A DNA stretch of 7,900 nt. It comes from Butyrivibrio sp. GTDB taxonomy: Bacteria; Bacillota_A; Clostridia; Lachnospirales; Lachnospiraceae. Positions 1 through 7,500 of the stretch are shown here, one piece after another (positions within the stretch are counted from its first letter, which is position 1; each line of letters starts with the position of its first letter). Below the pieces are notes generated by a model that worked only from the letters and a program-made list of their open reading frames with translations, was not told the origin of the DNA and ran no database searches. A program made the position numbers and the translations under genes. The stretch lies in the NCBI RefSeq assembly GCF_024699075.1, contig NZ_JAILQF010000256.1:1-7900 (forward strand), given 5' to 3'.

Positions 1-1728
1 CATTCCAAAATAATAGTTGTAATCGGTAATATAATAATCAAAAGCTCCCTGAGAATAGCCTGATTCATTGGTCGCAGTTATACTGATAAAATACTGACTA
101 CCGGGATCAAGTACTATCTGCTCCTCGAGGCTGGTCCATACTCCTTCATAAGTAGCTATAACATCTTTAAGCTCACAGTCTCTTGCAATCTTAACAGTAT
201 AAGTTATAGTCTCAGAATCAAAGTCATAAGAAGGATCCCAGGTGGTTGATAATATACCATTTTCATAAGATAGTTCGCCTATATAGAAAGGCTGCGGCTT
301 TTCAAGTGACTCAAGATACTCCTCATAATAGATCTGAGGCTCATTTGGTATACTGCTTATTACAGTGTCATACTGCTCACTTGTAATAGGAGAATATAAA
401 ACATCTCTTCCGGAAAAGACATATGGCTTTACAACGCTGCTATATCCAGCCACCATTTCTGTTAATCTTTCAGGTGTCATATATGCAAGCTCATCTTTTA
501 TGGCATCATCAAGAGCTTTCCTGAATTCCTCAGATTTAAGGCATCTTTGGAACAGTACATTGCCCCAATAGTTGCTAACGCCCATCTGCCACCCGCCAAA
601 TTCTATGCGGTTTCTAAGTTCATTCTCAGTTACCATAAAACTGTCATCATTGTCCCAGGATAGTAAATACCAGGTATCAGTATTGACAGGACTATATATA
701 TAGAAATTTCGGCTGGAAGTATCTACATTACCCGTAAGGATATGGAAAGCCATCCAGTATGCAAGATTTTCCATATTGAAATGCTCTTCTATGATCGTAT
801 CTATTGGAATCGAATAATCATTAACATCTTCAAGCATCTCAATAAGCTTTGTATTATCATTACTACCCTTTATCTCAAGATGTTTTTCAAACTTATCAAG
901 ATCAAAGTCAGGGTCATCCATAAGCTTTATATCATCTTCATACCTATAGAATTCACAATAATTTATCTTATAAAGATGCCCTTCTTTATTAAGGCCATGC
1001 ACCTTTAAAGCAGTCTTATTAAGCTGTTCTACCTGTGTATATAGGCCATAGTCTTCAAAACCATCATCAGAGCCATCTGTAAGATCATTGACATACAGAT
1101 GCACGAACTGAGTTCTTAAGCTCATCATCTCATCAATGCCTGTCATAAGGTCAAAGCAGAGCTTATTCTTGAATCTTATTCCGTCCTGTTCATGCTTATT
1201 TAAAGCAATTGTTGTCTGTCCTCTGAAATCTCCCTTATTATTCTTTATCTCTATTTTGTAATTCTTCTGATTATACTTGGTTGAAGTCTGACCTCTTATA
1301 TTAACAGTAGCATTAGGCGCAGTTTCGCCATATCCAAGCTCTCCAACAGATGGACCATTCTCATCACCCACCTGCAAGAGCCCTGCTACCATATATCTGT
1401 CAACGCCCATTTCATCATAATCATAAGCACTGTAAGAATTGATCTCTTTCCAGGTATGATTGGTACCTTCAGAAGCGTTACCGGTTCTCACAGTAAGATA
1501 CATTGTGACTACATCATAAGGATCATCATTCTCATATAAGGCAAAATTATCATATATATTGTCAGTAAGAATGGTGTCATTTTCAAAAGTAACCTCTTGG
1601 TTCGTCGCAGATTCACTGTTTGATTTTTCAATGTCTTCCACAACAGCGTCATAATTTGACTGAAATATATTGATAAAGACAAGTGCCATTATCAAAACCA
1701 TCATGGATATAAATCGGCTGATCTTCAT
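1..1728 (-). CDS. cotH: CotH-like kinase-fold protein with signal anchor and FN3-like domain (3' end cut by window edge)
   Basis: Open from an ATG at 1728 to the window edge, giving 576 residues with no stop; the C-terminus lies outside. Residues 5-23 are a hydrophobic signal or anchor segment without a lipobox, so the rest is predicted outside the membrane. Residues about 110-420 match the CotH kinase family: RGQTST at 145-150 followed by NYKIEIK at 156-162, a YGLYTQVEQ block at 227-235, HLYK at 251-254, GNVD at 333-336 with N341, and the acidic WDNDD at 358-362. The last two are the likely catalytic and metal-binding residues. Residues about 480-566 read as a fibronectin type III-like beta domain. 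CotH proteins of spore coats transfer phosphate from ATP to protein serines; here the target is unknown. It starts 3 nt after pelG and uses a ribosome site inside pelG, so it is surely co-expressed. The family call is firm; a role in Pel production is inferred from position only. Confidence 0.88.
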   Translation of the reverse strand, partial: MKISRFISMMVLIMALVFINIFQSNYDAVVEDIEKSNSESATNQEVTFENDTILTDNIYDNFALYENDDPYDVVTMYLTVRTGNASEGTNHTWKEINSYSAYDYDEMGVDRYMVAGLLQVGDENGPSVGELGYGETAPNATVNIRGQTSTKYNQKNYKIEIKNNKGDFRGQTTIALNKHEQDGIRFKNKLCFDLMTGIDEMMSLRTQFVHLYVNDLTDGSDDGFEDYGLYTQVEQLNKTALKVHGLNKEGHLYKINYCEFYRYEDDIKLMDDPDFDLDKFEKHLEIKGSNDNTKLIEMLEDVNDYSIPIDTIIEEHFNMENLAYWMAFHILTGNVDTSSRNFYIYSPVNTDTWYLLSWDNDDSFMVTENELRNRIEFGGWQMGVSNYWGNVLFQRCLKSEEFRKALDDAIKDELAYMTPERLTEMVAGYSSVVKPYVFSGRDVLYSPITSEQYDTVISSIPNEPQIYYEEYLESLEKPQPFYIGELSYENGILSTTWDPSYDFDSETITYTVKIARDCELKDVIATYEGVWTSLEEQIVLDPGSQYFISITATNESGYSQGAFDYYITDYNYYFGM

Positions 1729-1731
1729 AAA

Positions 1732-3237
1732 TCACTGGCCTCCTGATTTGTTATCTTCTGCAACAATTTTACGTTTTTTAAAAACACGGGATTGTTTCAG
1801 ATTTTTATTTAAATCTTCACCAAGGAAGGTAAAAAATCTTCTCTTTTCCCTTCTGACCATAGGCTGAGATGCAAGGATATGATAAGGTATATTCTGTAAA
1901 AAGAAGTAAAGCCTTAAAATGCAATACACAAGATATGCCATACTTCCTAAAGCAAATGCAAAGCCATAGAATCTTACGTTAAAACCAATAGAGATAACAG
2001 AACCCACAGTTGATATAACTGCGAAAATTATCGTCGATATTCCAGCTCCCTCATAGTCTGTAAAATACATAAGAATAAGCATTATCACATTACCTATTGC
2101 ATATACTCCGTATCCCACACACAGTATCCTGAAATATCCGTCCATAAGATCATCAAAGCCAAGCGGAAGCTTATTAAGAAGAGTCATACCGATCGATAAC
2201 ATAAGCGCAGTTGTATAAAACTGTCTTCTTGCTGTATAAACAAGTTCATGCAAAAGAACCTCTTTCATCTCTTTTTCCGCAACTTCGATCTCACTTATAG
2301 ACCCTTTACCATTAAAAAGGTCATAATACTTTCGATATTTGGGATAAAAGTGAACTTCTACAGAAGCAACAAAGTTAATATTAGTAACAAGTATTGTCAA
2401 AAAGGCAAACAAGGCAGCAATGTCATGCTGCGGAGCTCCATAATACTGACCTTCAATATGTTTGCCAACACCTGAAAACCAGGCTATGACAAGGTGTGAA
2501 TATAATCCAATACTTGAGAAAAAACCTATGATAACTAAAGATCTGTATTCATCTATCCAGTGCAAAAATGAAAAATAGTTCTGCGTCTTAGCTGGAAAAT
2601 ACTGATACAAAAGAGCAAGATCAACACACATCATAACTCCGTATCCCAGGCAGACAAATAAAAGTAAAAGCTCAATAGAAACAGCTACAAAATGACATGC
2701 AACTACAGCACCTCCAAGTGATACTATAATTGATATAACATATCCAATCAGTATACCTTTATAATTCTTTATGGCAGTCAGGTAATTCATCATCATCCAG
2801 ACGCACAAAAGCTCAGCCAGCATAGTAAGATTAAGTACCAACCTTATAATGTCCGTATCAAAGAGCATCTGAAATACTCCGTAAAAAAGACACCCAATTG
2901 GAAGAATAAAAAACAGTACACCAGAAAGAGAACTAAGTACCTCATCTTCATTTTCCTGATAGAGCATATCAGAAATATATCTTGTAACGACCATACTGAA
3001 AATACTGGTAACCATAAGCGATATAAGAAGGTTGTAGGTTATCATACTTGTAAGAAGTTCTCTGTTATGTTCGTCAAGGCCAAAATAAGATCCTATGATG
3101 CCAACTCCCATCAGGTAAAAAATGCCAAGAAGCATCGGACCTGCAGTTATCATGCCCGTGTAACCATAAGCACGAAGAACTCCAAGTACACCTGTTGCCC
3201 TAAACAGTTTTTTGAGTTCAAAACCAATTCCAGCCAT
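1732..3237 (-). CDS. pelG: PelG-like exopolysaccharide membrane transporter
   Basis: A 501-residue integral membrane protein that begins with the PelG-type N-terminus MAGIGFELKKLF. About twelve hydrophobic helices can be read, roughly at 27-51, 62-86, 104-127, 132-153, 160-183, 187-211, 232-254, 272-292, 338-358, 367-391, 398-419 and 422-446. A cytoplasmic, charged stretch lies at 300-337 and a very basic tail at 460-490. Length and layout match PelG, a MOP/polysaccharide-transporter-like protein that moves the Pel chain across the cytoplasmic membrane and forms a complex with PelD, PelE and PelF. The ATG is preceded 7 nt away by GAAAGG. It lies 56 nt after pelF and 3 nt before the CotH-like gene. 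No frameshift or truncation is visible. A generic Wzx-type flippase is the alternative, but the N-terminus and the pelF neighbour argue against it. Confidence 0.93.
   Translation of the reverse strand: MAGIGFELKKLFRATGVLGVLRAYGYTGMITAGPMLLGIFYLMGVGIIGSYFGLDEHNRELLTSMITYNLLISLMVTSIFSMVVTRYISDMLYQENEDEVLSSLSGVLFFILPIGCLFYGVFQMLFDTDIIRLVLNLTMLAELLCVWMMMNYLTAIKNYKGILIGYVISIIVSLGGAVVACHFVAVSIELLLLFVCLGYGVMMCVDLALLYQYFPAKTQNYFSFLHWIDEYRSLVIIGFFSSIGLYSHLVIAWFSGVGKHIEGQYYGAPQHDIAALFAFLTILVTNINFVASVEVHFYPKYRKYYDLFNGKGSISEIEVAEKEMKEVLLHELVYTARRQFYTTALMLSIGMTLLNKLPLGFDDLMDGYFRILCVGYGVYAIGNVIMLILMYFTDYEGAGISTIIFAVISTVGSVISIGFNVRFYGFAFALGSMAYLVYCILRLYFFLQNIPYHILASQPMVRREKRRFFTFLGEDLNKNLKQSRVFKKRKIVAEDNKSGGQ
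1739..1744 (-). promoter_or_regulatory. Ribosome binding site of the cotH-like gene, inside the pelG 3' end
   Basis: A perfect AGGAGG (minus strand) lies 10 nt before the ATG at 1728 and falls within the last codons of pelG (Ser-Gly-Gly). It fixes the start of the CotH-like gene and implies that translation of the two genes is coupled. Confidence 0.8.
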
Positions 3238-3244
3238 AGATCAA

Positions 3245-3250
3245 CCTTTC
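3245..3250 (-). promoter_or_regulatory. Ribosome binding site of pelG
   Basis: GAAAGG on the minus strand, 7 nt before the ATG at 3237, in the 56-nt gap after pelF. It supports the chosen start, which also restores the expected PelG N-terminus. Confidence 0.6.
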
Positions 3251-3293
3251 AAGACATATAATACATGACCTTATAAAAAACAAATAGTCATAT

Positions 3294-4697
3294 TTATATA
3301 ACGCTTCTATAAAGCTCTTCATAAAGCTTTATCATTTCCTCATGTCTAAAATATGCTTCTACTCTCTGTCTTCCTATCTCACCCATCTTTTCTCTTTCGC
3401 TACTTGACCTGCACATCCTGTCCATAGCATGAGCTATTCCTTCTCTATGCATGGGAGGCGCAAGAAAGCCTGCAACTCCAAACTGATCTCCGGGCCCTCC
3501 TTCAAGAAGATCCCTACAGCAACCAACATCAGTTGTAACGCAAGGTCTTCTTGCAGCAAGTGACTCAAGAACTGATAGCGGCTGACCTTCTGAAATAGAT
3601 GTCAAAATTGTAAAATCTATTTTTTTCATATACTCCATAACATTAACCTGACCGGCAAATATAATGTCTTGTTTAAGACCAAGAGTATCTACAAGATTAA
3701 TGCACTCTTCGTTATATTCGTCTTCATCTACTCCGCCAAGTATATGGAGTCTTACATCATTTCTTTTACTTCTAAGTTCGTGGAAAGCATATATCAGGCT
3801 CTTGATATCCTTGATCTGCGCAATCCTTACAACCGCAGCTATGTCTATCTTGCCATCTTCAGGCTTAAGAGGTATATTGCAAAAATTCTCATATCTTATT
3901 CCGTTAGGTATAATAGAGCATTTTGAAGGATCTGCACCAAGCTCTATCTGAGTCTTCATCGCTCTGTCAAAAAGTGATGTGATCTTGATCGCCCTTGTAT
4001 AAATTGCATCAGAAAGCATATAAAAGAACTTGATCCACTGTCTTTTAAAGGCAGGCTGGACCCAATTAGCTCTTATGATCTCTTCTTCTCTTTCTCTTGA
4101 ATAGATTCCATGCTCTGTCAAAAGGACAGGCTTTCCTGTTTTATAACCGCCAGTTAAAGCCATGATCCCTGCGTATCCCGTACATATAGTGTGATATACA
4201 TCAGCCTTTGGAACTTTCTGCATCATCATATATAAAACAGGCAGAAGCATTGATCTCATAGTATGAAAGGTACTTGCAAAAGGTACATAAGGATACTTTG
4301 TATTGCATAACATTTGAAGCACATCAAGAAACTCCTGGCTCATAAGAAATGATGACGGATTAATATGCTCATCCTGAAAAAGATGAAGAAGCACTTCCCA
4401 GTTTGGATGTTCACAATCAAGAAGAGCTTTTAAAGCTTCTTTTTCCTCTTCCTTCATCGAAGGAAGCTTCTTCCTGTCAGGTTTTATTCTAAGTGCATCA
4501 TCCAAAAAGACTTCTTTGACCTTTACAACGTTTTTGGGAAGCTCATAATAATAATTTCCCTTGTCTTTGGCGCGCGGACCTATAACCCAGAGCACGAATT
4601 CATGCTCTTTCATCGCACTGATCATCTGATGTGTCCATGACGATACTCCGCCATGTGTATATGGGTAACTACCCTCAAGTATCAGACAAATTCTCAC
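3294..4697 (-). CDS. pelF: PelF-like GT4 glycosyltransferase, Pel polymerase
   Basis: A 467-residue cytoplasmic GT-B enzyme. The N-terminal RICLILEGSYPYTHGGVSSW (residues 2-21) is the hallmark of PelF. Other family marks are TEHGIYSRERE at 194-204, IIPNGI at 262-267, a basic nucleotide-site stretch RIAQIKDIKSL at 291-301, and the retaining-GT4 EX7E motif with E370 and E378 in SEGQPLSVLE. No signal peptide or membrane helix is present. Known PelF uses a UDP-sugar to build an N-acetylhexosamine polymer (GalNAc-rich in Pseudomonas Pel) and is recruited to the membrane by the PelD-PelE-PelG complex. The start is GTG at 4697, chosen because it gives the conserved N-terminus and has AGGAAAGG 7 nt upstream. 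The gene follows a 100-nt AT-rich gap, the widest in the cluster. The enzyme looks intact; the exact sugar cannot be read from the sequence. Confidence 0.96.
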   Translation of the reverse strand: MRICLILEGSYPYTHGGVSSWTHQMISAMKEHEFVLWVIGPRAKDKGNYYYELPKNVVKVKEVFLDDALRIKPDRKKLPSMKEEEKEALKALLDCEHPNWEVLLHLFQDEHINPSSFLMSQEFLDVLQMLCNTKYPYVPFASTFHTMRSMLLPVLYMMMQKVPKADVYHTICTGYAGIMALTGGYKTGKPVLLTEHGIYSREREEEIIRANWVQPAFKRQWIKFFYMLSDAIYTRAIKITSLFDRAMKTQIELGADPSKCSIIPNGIRYENFCNIPLKPEDGKIDIAAVVRIAQIKDIKSLIYAFHELRSKRNDVRLHILGGVDEDEYNEECINLVDTLGLKQDIIFAGQVNVMEYMKKIDFTILTSISEGQPLSVLESLAARRPCVTTDVGCCRDLLEGGPGDQFGVAGFLAPPMHREGIAHAMDRMCRSSSEREKMGEIGRQRVEAYFRHEEMIKLYEELYRSVI

Positions 4698-4797
4698 TTT
4701 TGATCCTTTCCTAAGTTGACTTTTTATCTGCGCCTATCATATACCAAAAATATATATTAAATATTTATATATCTTCACTTAAAATCCCGTCTTAAAT
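4698..4797 (-). other. AT-rich intergenic gap between the deacetylase gene and pelF
   Basis: This is the only gap of note in the cluster (100 nt). Its middle (4751-4772) is pure A/T and can fold into a weak imperfect hairpin around the palindrome AAATATTT at 4759-4766. There is no GC stem followed by a T-run, so it is not a normal terminator. TATAAA- and TATGAT-like hexamers occur on the minus strand, but no good TTGACA partner is seen at 16-18 nt. It could hold a weak internal promoter or an mRNA processing site; neither is shown. Confidence 0.3.
4705..4712 (-). promoter_or_regulatory. Ribosome binding site deciding the GTG start of pelF
   Basis: AGGAAAGG on the minus strand, 7 nt before the GTG at 4697. 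It supports a non-ATG start at the point where PelF homology begins. Confidence 0.7.
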
Positions 4798-6600
4798 CTA
4801 TTTTGCATAACCGATTTCCACAGTATTATCTGTTATTTCAAGAAGATACAGATCACCTTTAAGATGTGTAAGTGTTCCACCCTTGACATCACCAATCTGA
4901 CCATGGTTAACCCTTACAAGGCAGTAGGCTGTATCAATCAATCCATCTACACTTATGGTTATTCCATCTTCTCTTTGATCTATATCTATGACTATATTTG
5001 TAAATCTCTGAACAGCGCCCGCTATTCCGCTTCCGGTAAGATGTCTCATAGGAGGAGCTGACTCATTGATCCAATCCATATACTCTTCTATGGTACTCTT
5101 TGCAGATTCCCATCCGAGCTCAGCACCTCGGTCCACATCCAGAAGATCATCAGGATGCATAAAATGTGATGCAACAAAATGATAATTAAGCTCTGAAAAA
5201 GCTGTTATCCTCATATAATCATCTTTGACACCGCCTGATACTATTCTTGGTGTGTTGATCATTCCGCTTTCATCAACGTCAAATTCCTGACCGTATGTAT
5301 CACCTTCAGGAAGGTATATAGAAGCAATTGTCTTAATATCCGGAAAATCATTATCAATAATATCTATTCCTTCCTGCGATATGACATTGGAAGGCGGAAC
5401 ATATACCTGAAGCTTCGCTGTTGGGAAAAGACCTGTAGAAAACTCAGTAAGTTCTGTCAGAGAATCTTTTATTTCATCATTGTTTTCCCAAAGCTTATAT
5501 CCAAGATCCACTGTATATACAAAGTCTCTGTTGCATAAGGGCTGATGATTATATCCGTGATAACCAAGCTCGCCACCTGAATTAAGAAGCATATTGCCAT
5601 AGTAATAATAATCTGCAACATCTGTATTTGCTTTTAGCTTTCCACTAACCTGGTCTTCATAGGTTTCTATGATAAGACCTGTATAAGGAAAGTCGTACTT
5701 TGAACCAAGGGAAAGAAGATCAGGCCACCACACATTTGTATAGAACTCTGCTATGTCCATTCCATAGTCACGTCTTATATATTTGCCGTCTCCGTTTGGA
5801 ACAGGTGACGGGAAATCATCAAGATAAAAAGTTGCACCATTGATAACAGGATATATGCACACATCATCAAGAAGCGAATACGCCGCGCAGTAGATGCCTC
5901 TGTAGGCCTTTTCGCAATATCCAAAATTGCATACCACAAAATATCCGTCTCCGAACTTTCTGCGCCATATAAGAGGAGTCGTATCACAGGTTGCAAATAC
6001 TTCACTTGAGGCATCCAGATTGACCTGCATTGAAGATCCATAATAATCCTCAATGGCAAATGGAACCTCTGTTGATCCAATCATAAAATCTTCTTTGGGA
6101 TCAAACTTATCAACTTCTACAAATGTATAACTTATATCAGTTATTCCAAGTTTTCCAATGATGATATCAAGACTTTCTTCTCTTTCAATCGGAAGCCAGA
6201 AAAGAATCTTTCCGCCATTTTCAACATAAGTAGTATAATCAAGTATTTTTTCTCCAAAAGCTGTCAGGTGCTTGATACCCATGACTACCTTGTCATATCC
6301 GGAAGGATCAGGTATCTCTTCATTTATATCTGCTGTATCATAAGCAATCCTCATGTCAGTAAGGATCTGTTCAAAATCATCCCTGGAATCCACAGCATTA
6401 ACATCACTTGAATCTGTAATGAAAAGACAGTTCTTTGTACCGGCAGCTTCTTTATAATGAGTTATTTTGCTATCTTCTACAATAAGAGAATTACCCTCTG
6501 CTGCCTTATAGGGAATCCCCATTCTTTCTATAAGAAGGAGTGCAAAAAATGCTATAAAGCCTATCAATACTCTGAAAAGTATAAATATGTTCTTTTTCAT
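4798..6600 (-). CDS. pelA: Membrane-anchored polysaccharide deacetylase, PelA deacetylase-domain type (DUF2194-like)
   Basis: A 600-residue protein with one N-terminal membrane anchor (about residues 5-24), the rest predicted outside the membrane. Residues about 55-250 look like an alpha/beta Rossmann/glutaminase-like domain (for example ENGGKILFWLP at 127-137). From about 255 it has deacetylase-type motifs: FYLDDFPSP with D261 and D262, GYHGYNH with H348 and H352 (an HxxxH metal site), YVPPSN at 400-405, and SHFMHPDD with H479 and H482. In Pel systems this domain removes N-acetyl groups from the exported polymer, making it cationic. Unlike Pseudomonas PelA, no glycoside hydrolase domain is evident, which fits the stand-alone deacetylase of Gram-positive pel clusters. 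A small beta-rich domain closes the protein (about 533-600). It overlaps pelE by 4 nt (ATGA) and has AAGGAGG 10 nt upstream. Catalysis is inferred from motifs; a degenerate enzyme cannot be excluded. Confidence 0.85.
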   Translation of the reverse strand: MKKNIFILFRVLIGFIAFFALLLIERMGIPYKAAEGNSLIVEDSKITHYKEAAGTKNCLFITDSSDVNAVDSRDDFEQILTDMRIAYDTADINEEIPDPSGYDKVVMGIKHLTAFGEKILDYTTYVENGGKILFWLPIEREESLDIIIGKLGITDISYTFVEVDKFDPKEDFMIGSTEVPFAIEDYYGSSMQVNLDASSEVFATCDTTPLIWRRKFGDGYFVVCNFGYCEKAYRGIYCAAYSLLDDVCIYPVINGATFYLDDFPSPVPNGDGKYIRRDYGMDIAEFYTNVWWPDLLSLGSKYDFPYTGLIIETYEDQVSGKLKANTDVADYYYYGNMLLNSGGELGYHGYNHQPLCNRDFVYTVDLGYKLWENNDEIKDSLTELTEFSTGLFPTAKLQVYVPPSNVISQEGIDIIDNDFPDIKTIASIYLPEGDTYGQEFDVDESGMINTPRIVSGGVKDDYMRITAFSELNYHFVASHFMHPDDLLDVDRGAELGWESAKSTIEEYMDWINESAPPMRHLTGSGIAGAVQRFTNIVIDIDQREDGITISVDGLIDTAYCLVRVNHGQIGDVKGGTLTHLKGDLYLLEITDNTVEIGYAK

Positions 6601-7493
6601 GCTTGTAATTCCTCCTTTTCTTTCCAGAAGGAAATAAGATTACGAAGCTCAACTGATTTATACTCATCCTTGCTGTCACATTCTTTTATCAACTTCCCAA
6701 GAAGATCTCCCTGCCTTGTCTCGTAATAATAGCGGACCCTAAGAGTAAAAGCCTCCTCATCATGAGGATATTTATCATACAGGTACGATGTAAGTTCATC
6801 AGCAAGACCTAAATGTCCGGAATCCATATAGCTTGATGCAAGCACTTTATAACGCTTCTTGGTCGGACGAATCTTGATCAGCTGTCTTAAAAGCTGCTGA
6901 TAGGTATTCACCTGAATCTCAAGAAGCTGACCACCACAAAGCCCACTGTCTATATAACTGGAAAGATAATCCGCATAGTTTTCTATAAGAGTTTCATTAT
7001 CATGATCTTCAGCATACATGGTCGCATACTGCTGAAGTCTGAGCTCATATTCTTTGGAAAATTCAGCCATGGCAGTTGTCGCATAATGAACAACTTCAAC
7101 ATCATCATTAAGACGTGCCCTGCTTATAGCTCCTACATACTGACTATTATTTTCCATAAGAACATCAAGCATTACCGATCTTCTGACTGAAGGATCATCC
7201 AGAATAAGGGCATCTTCAAGAGGAATATCATTAACTGATTCAACCGATCTTGAAGGCTCTTCCTCATCCCATACAAGAGAAGCTTTCATATTCTCAAGTT
7301 CAGCGTATTTGGTTCCTGATCTGCCGCTTATGTAATAAAAATGGACTATCAGGGCGCACAAAGGCCCAAAAACAGGTATCCACAAAACAACTGCCAGAAA
7401 TGGTATAGGTATCTTTATTAAGTTTAAAAATGCCAGTATACCAATTGTAAGTACTACAATCAGGTGTACCAATAGAATAAATACTATGATCAC
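6597..7493 (-). CDS. pelE: PelE-like membrane/TPR scaffold protein
   Basis: A 298-residue protein with two N-terminal membrane helices (about 2-24 and 30-54) and a cytoplasmic helical remainder. The block PLEDALILDDPSVRR (91-105), followed by RARLNDDVEVVHYATTAMAE (125-144), is typical of PelE and is followed by TPR-like helical pairs from about 165 to 290 (for example SYMDSGHLGLADEL at 221-234). PelE has no known enzyme activity; in known systems it helps assemble PelD, PelF and PelG at the membrane. The start is a GTG at 7493, because no ATG lies upstream after the in-frame TAG, and later starts would remove the membrane helices. The ribosome site is poor: AGAAGAGG at 7506-7513, with a long 12-nt spacing. 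Its start is only 7 nt after the pelD-like stop, so expression may lean on coupling to that gene. It overlaps the deacetylase gene by 4 nt. Confidence 0.87.
   Translation of the reverse strand: MIIVFILLVHLIVVLTIGILAFLNLIKIPIPFLAVVLWIPVFGPLCALIVHFYYISGRSGTKYAELENMKASLVWDEEEPSRSVESVNDIPLEDALILDDPSVRRSVMLDVLMENNSQYVGAISRARLNDDVEVVHYATTAMAEFSKEYELRLQQYATMYAEDHDNETLIENYADYLSSYIDSGLCGGQLLEIQVNTYQQLLRQLIKIRPTKKRYKVLASSYMDSGHLGLADELTSYLYDKYPHDEEAFTLRVRYYYETRQGDLLGKLIKECDSKDEYKSVELRNLISFWKEKEELQA
6611..6617 (-). promoter_or_regulatory. Ribosome binding site of the deacetylase gene, inside the pelE 3' end
   Basis: AAGGAGG on the minus strand, 10 nt before the ATG at 6600 and within the last pelE codons (Lys-Glu-Glu-Leu). 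Together with the ATGA stop/start overlap it indicates translational coupling to pelE. Confidence 0.8.
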
Positions 7494-7500
7494 GCTAAAC

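Noticed and set aside
742..1008. Plus-strand 88-codon open frame opposite the CotH-like gene
   Set aside because: Antisense to the conserved CotH domain, Ile/Lys/Phe-rich as expected of AT-rich antisense DNA, and without a ribosome site.
3238..3293. Possible terminator between pelF and pelG
   Set aside because: A T-run is present on the minus strand, but no GC-containing stem precedes it; the gap holds only the pelG ribosome site.
3664..3951. Two overlapping plus-strand open frames (95 and 85 codons) inside pelF
   Set aside because: They are antisense to strongly conserved PelF sequence, overlap each other in different frames, have no ribosome site and resemble no family.
4716..4746. TTGACT plus a CATATA-like -10 on the plus strand as an antisense promoter
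   Set aside because: The -10 match is poor and there is no plus-strand gene to serve; such matches are expected by chance in A/T-rich DNA.
4698..4797. c-di-GMP riboswitch upstream of pelF
   Set aside because: The gap is too A/T-rich and shows no conserved aptamer core or paired GC stems, so c-di-GMP control is assigned to the PelD-like protein instead.
5775..6080. Minus-strand 101-codon open frame within the deacetylase gene
   Set aside because: It lies in another frame of a gene with clear conserved motifs and has no family resemblance.
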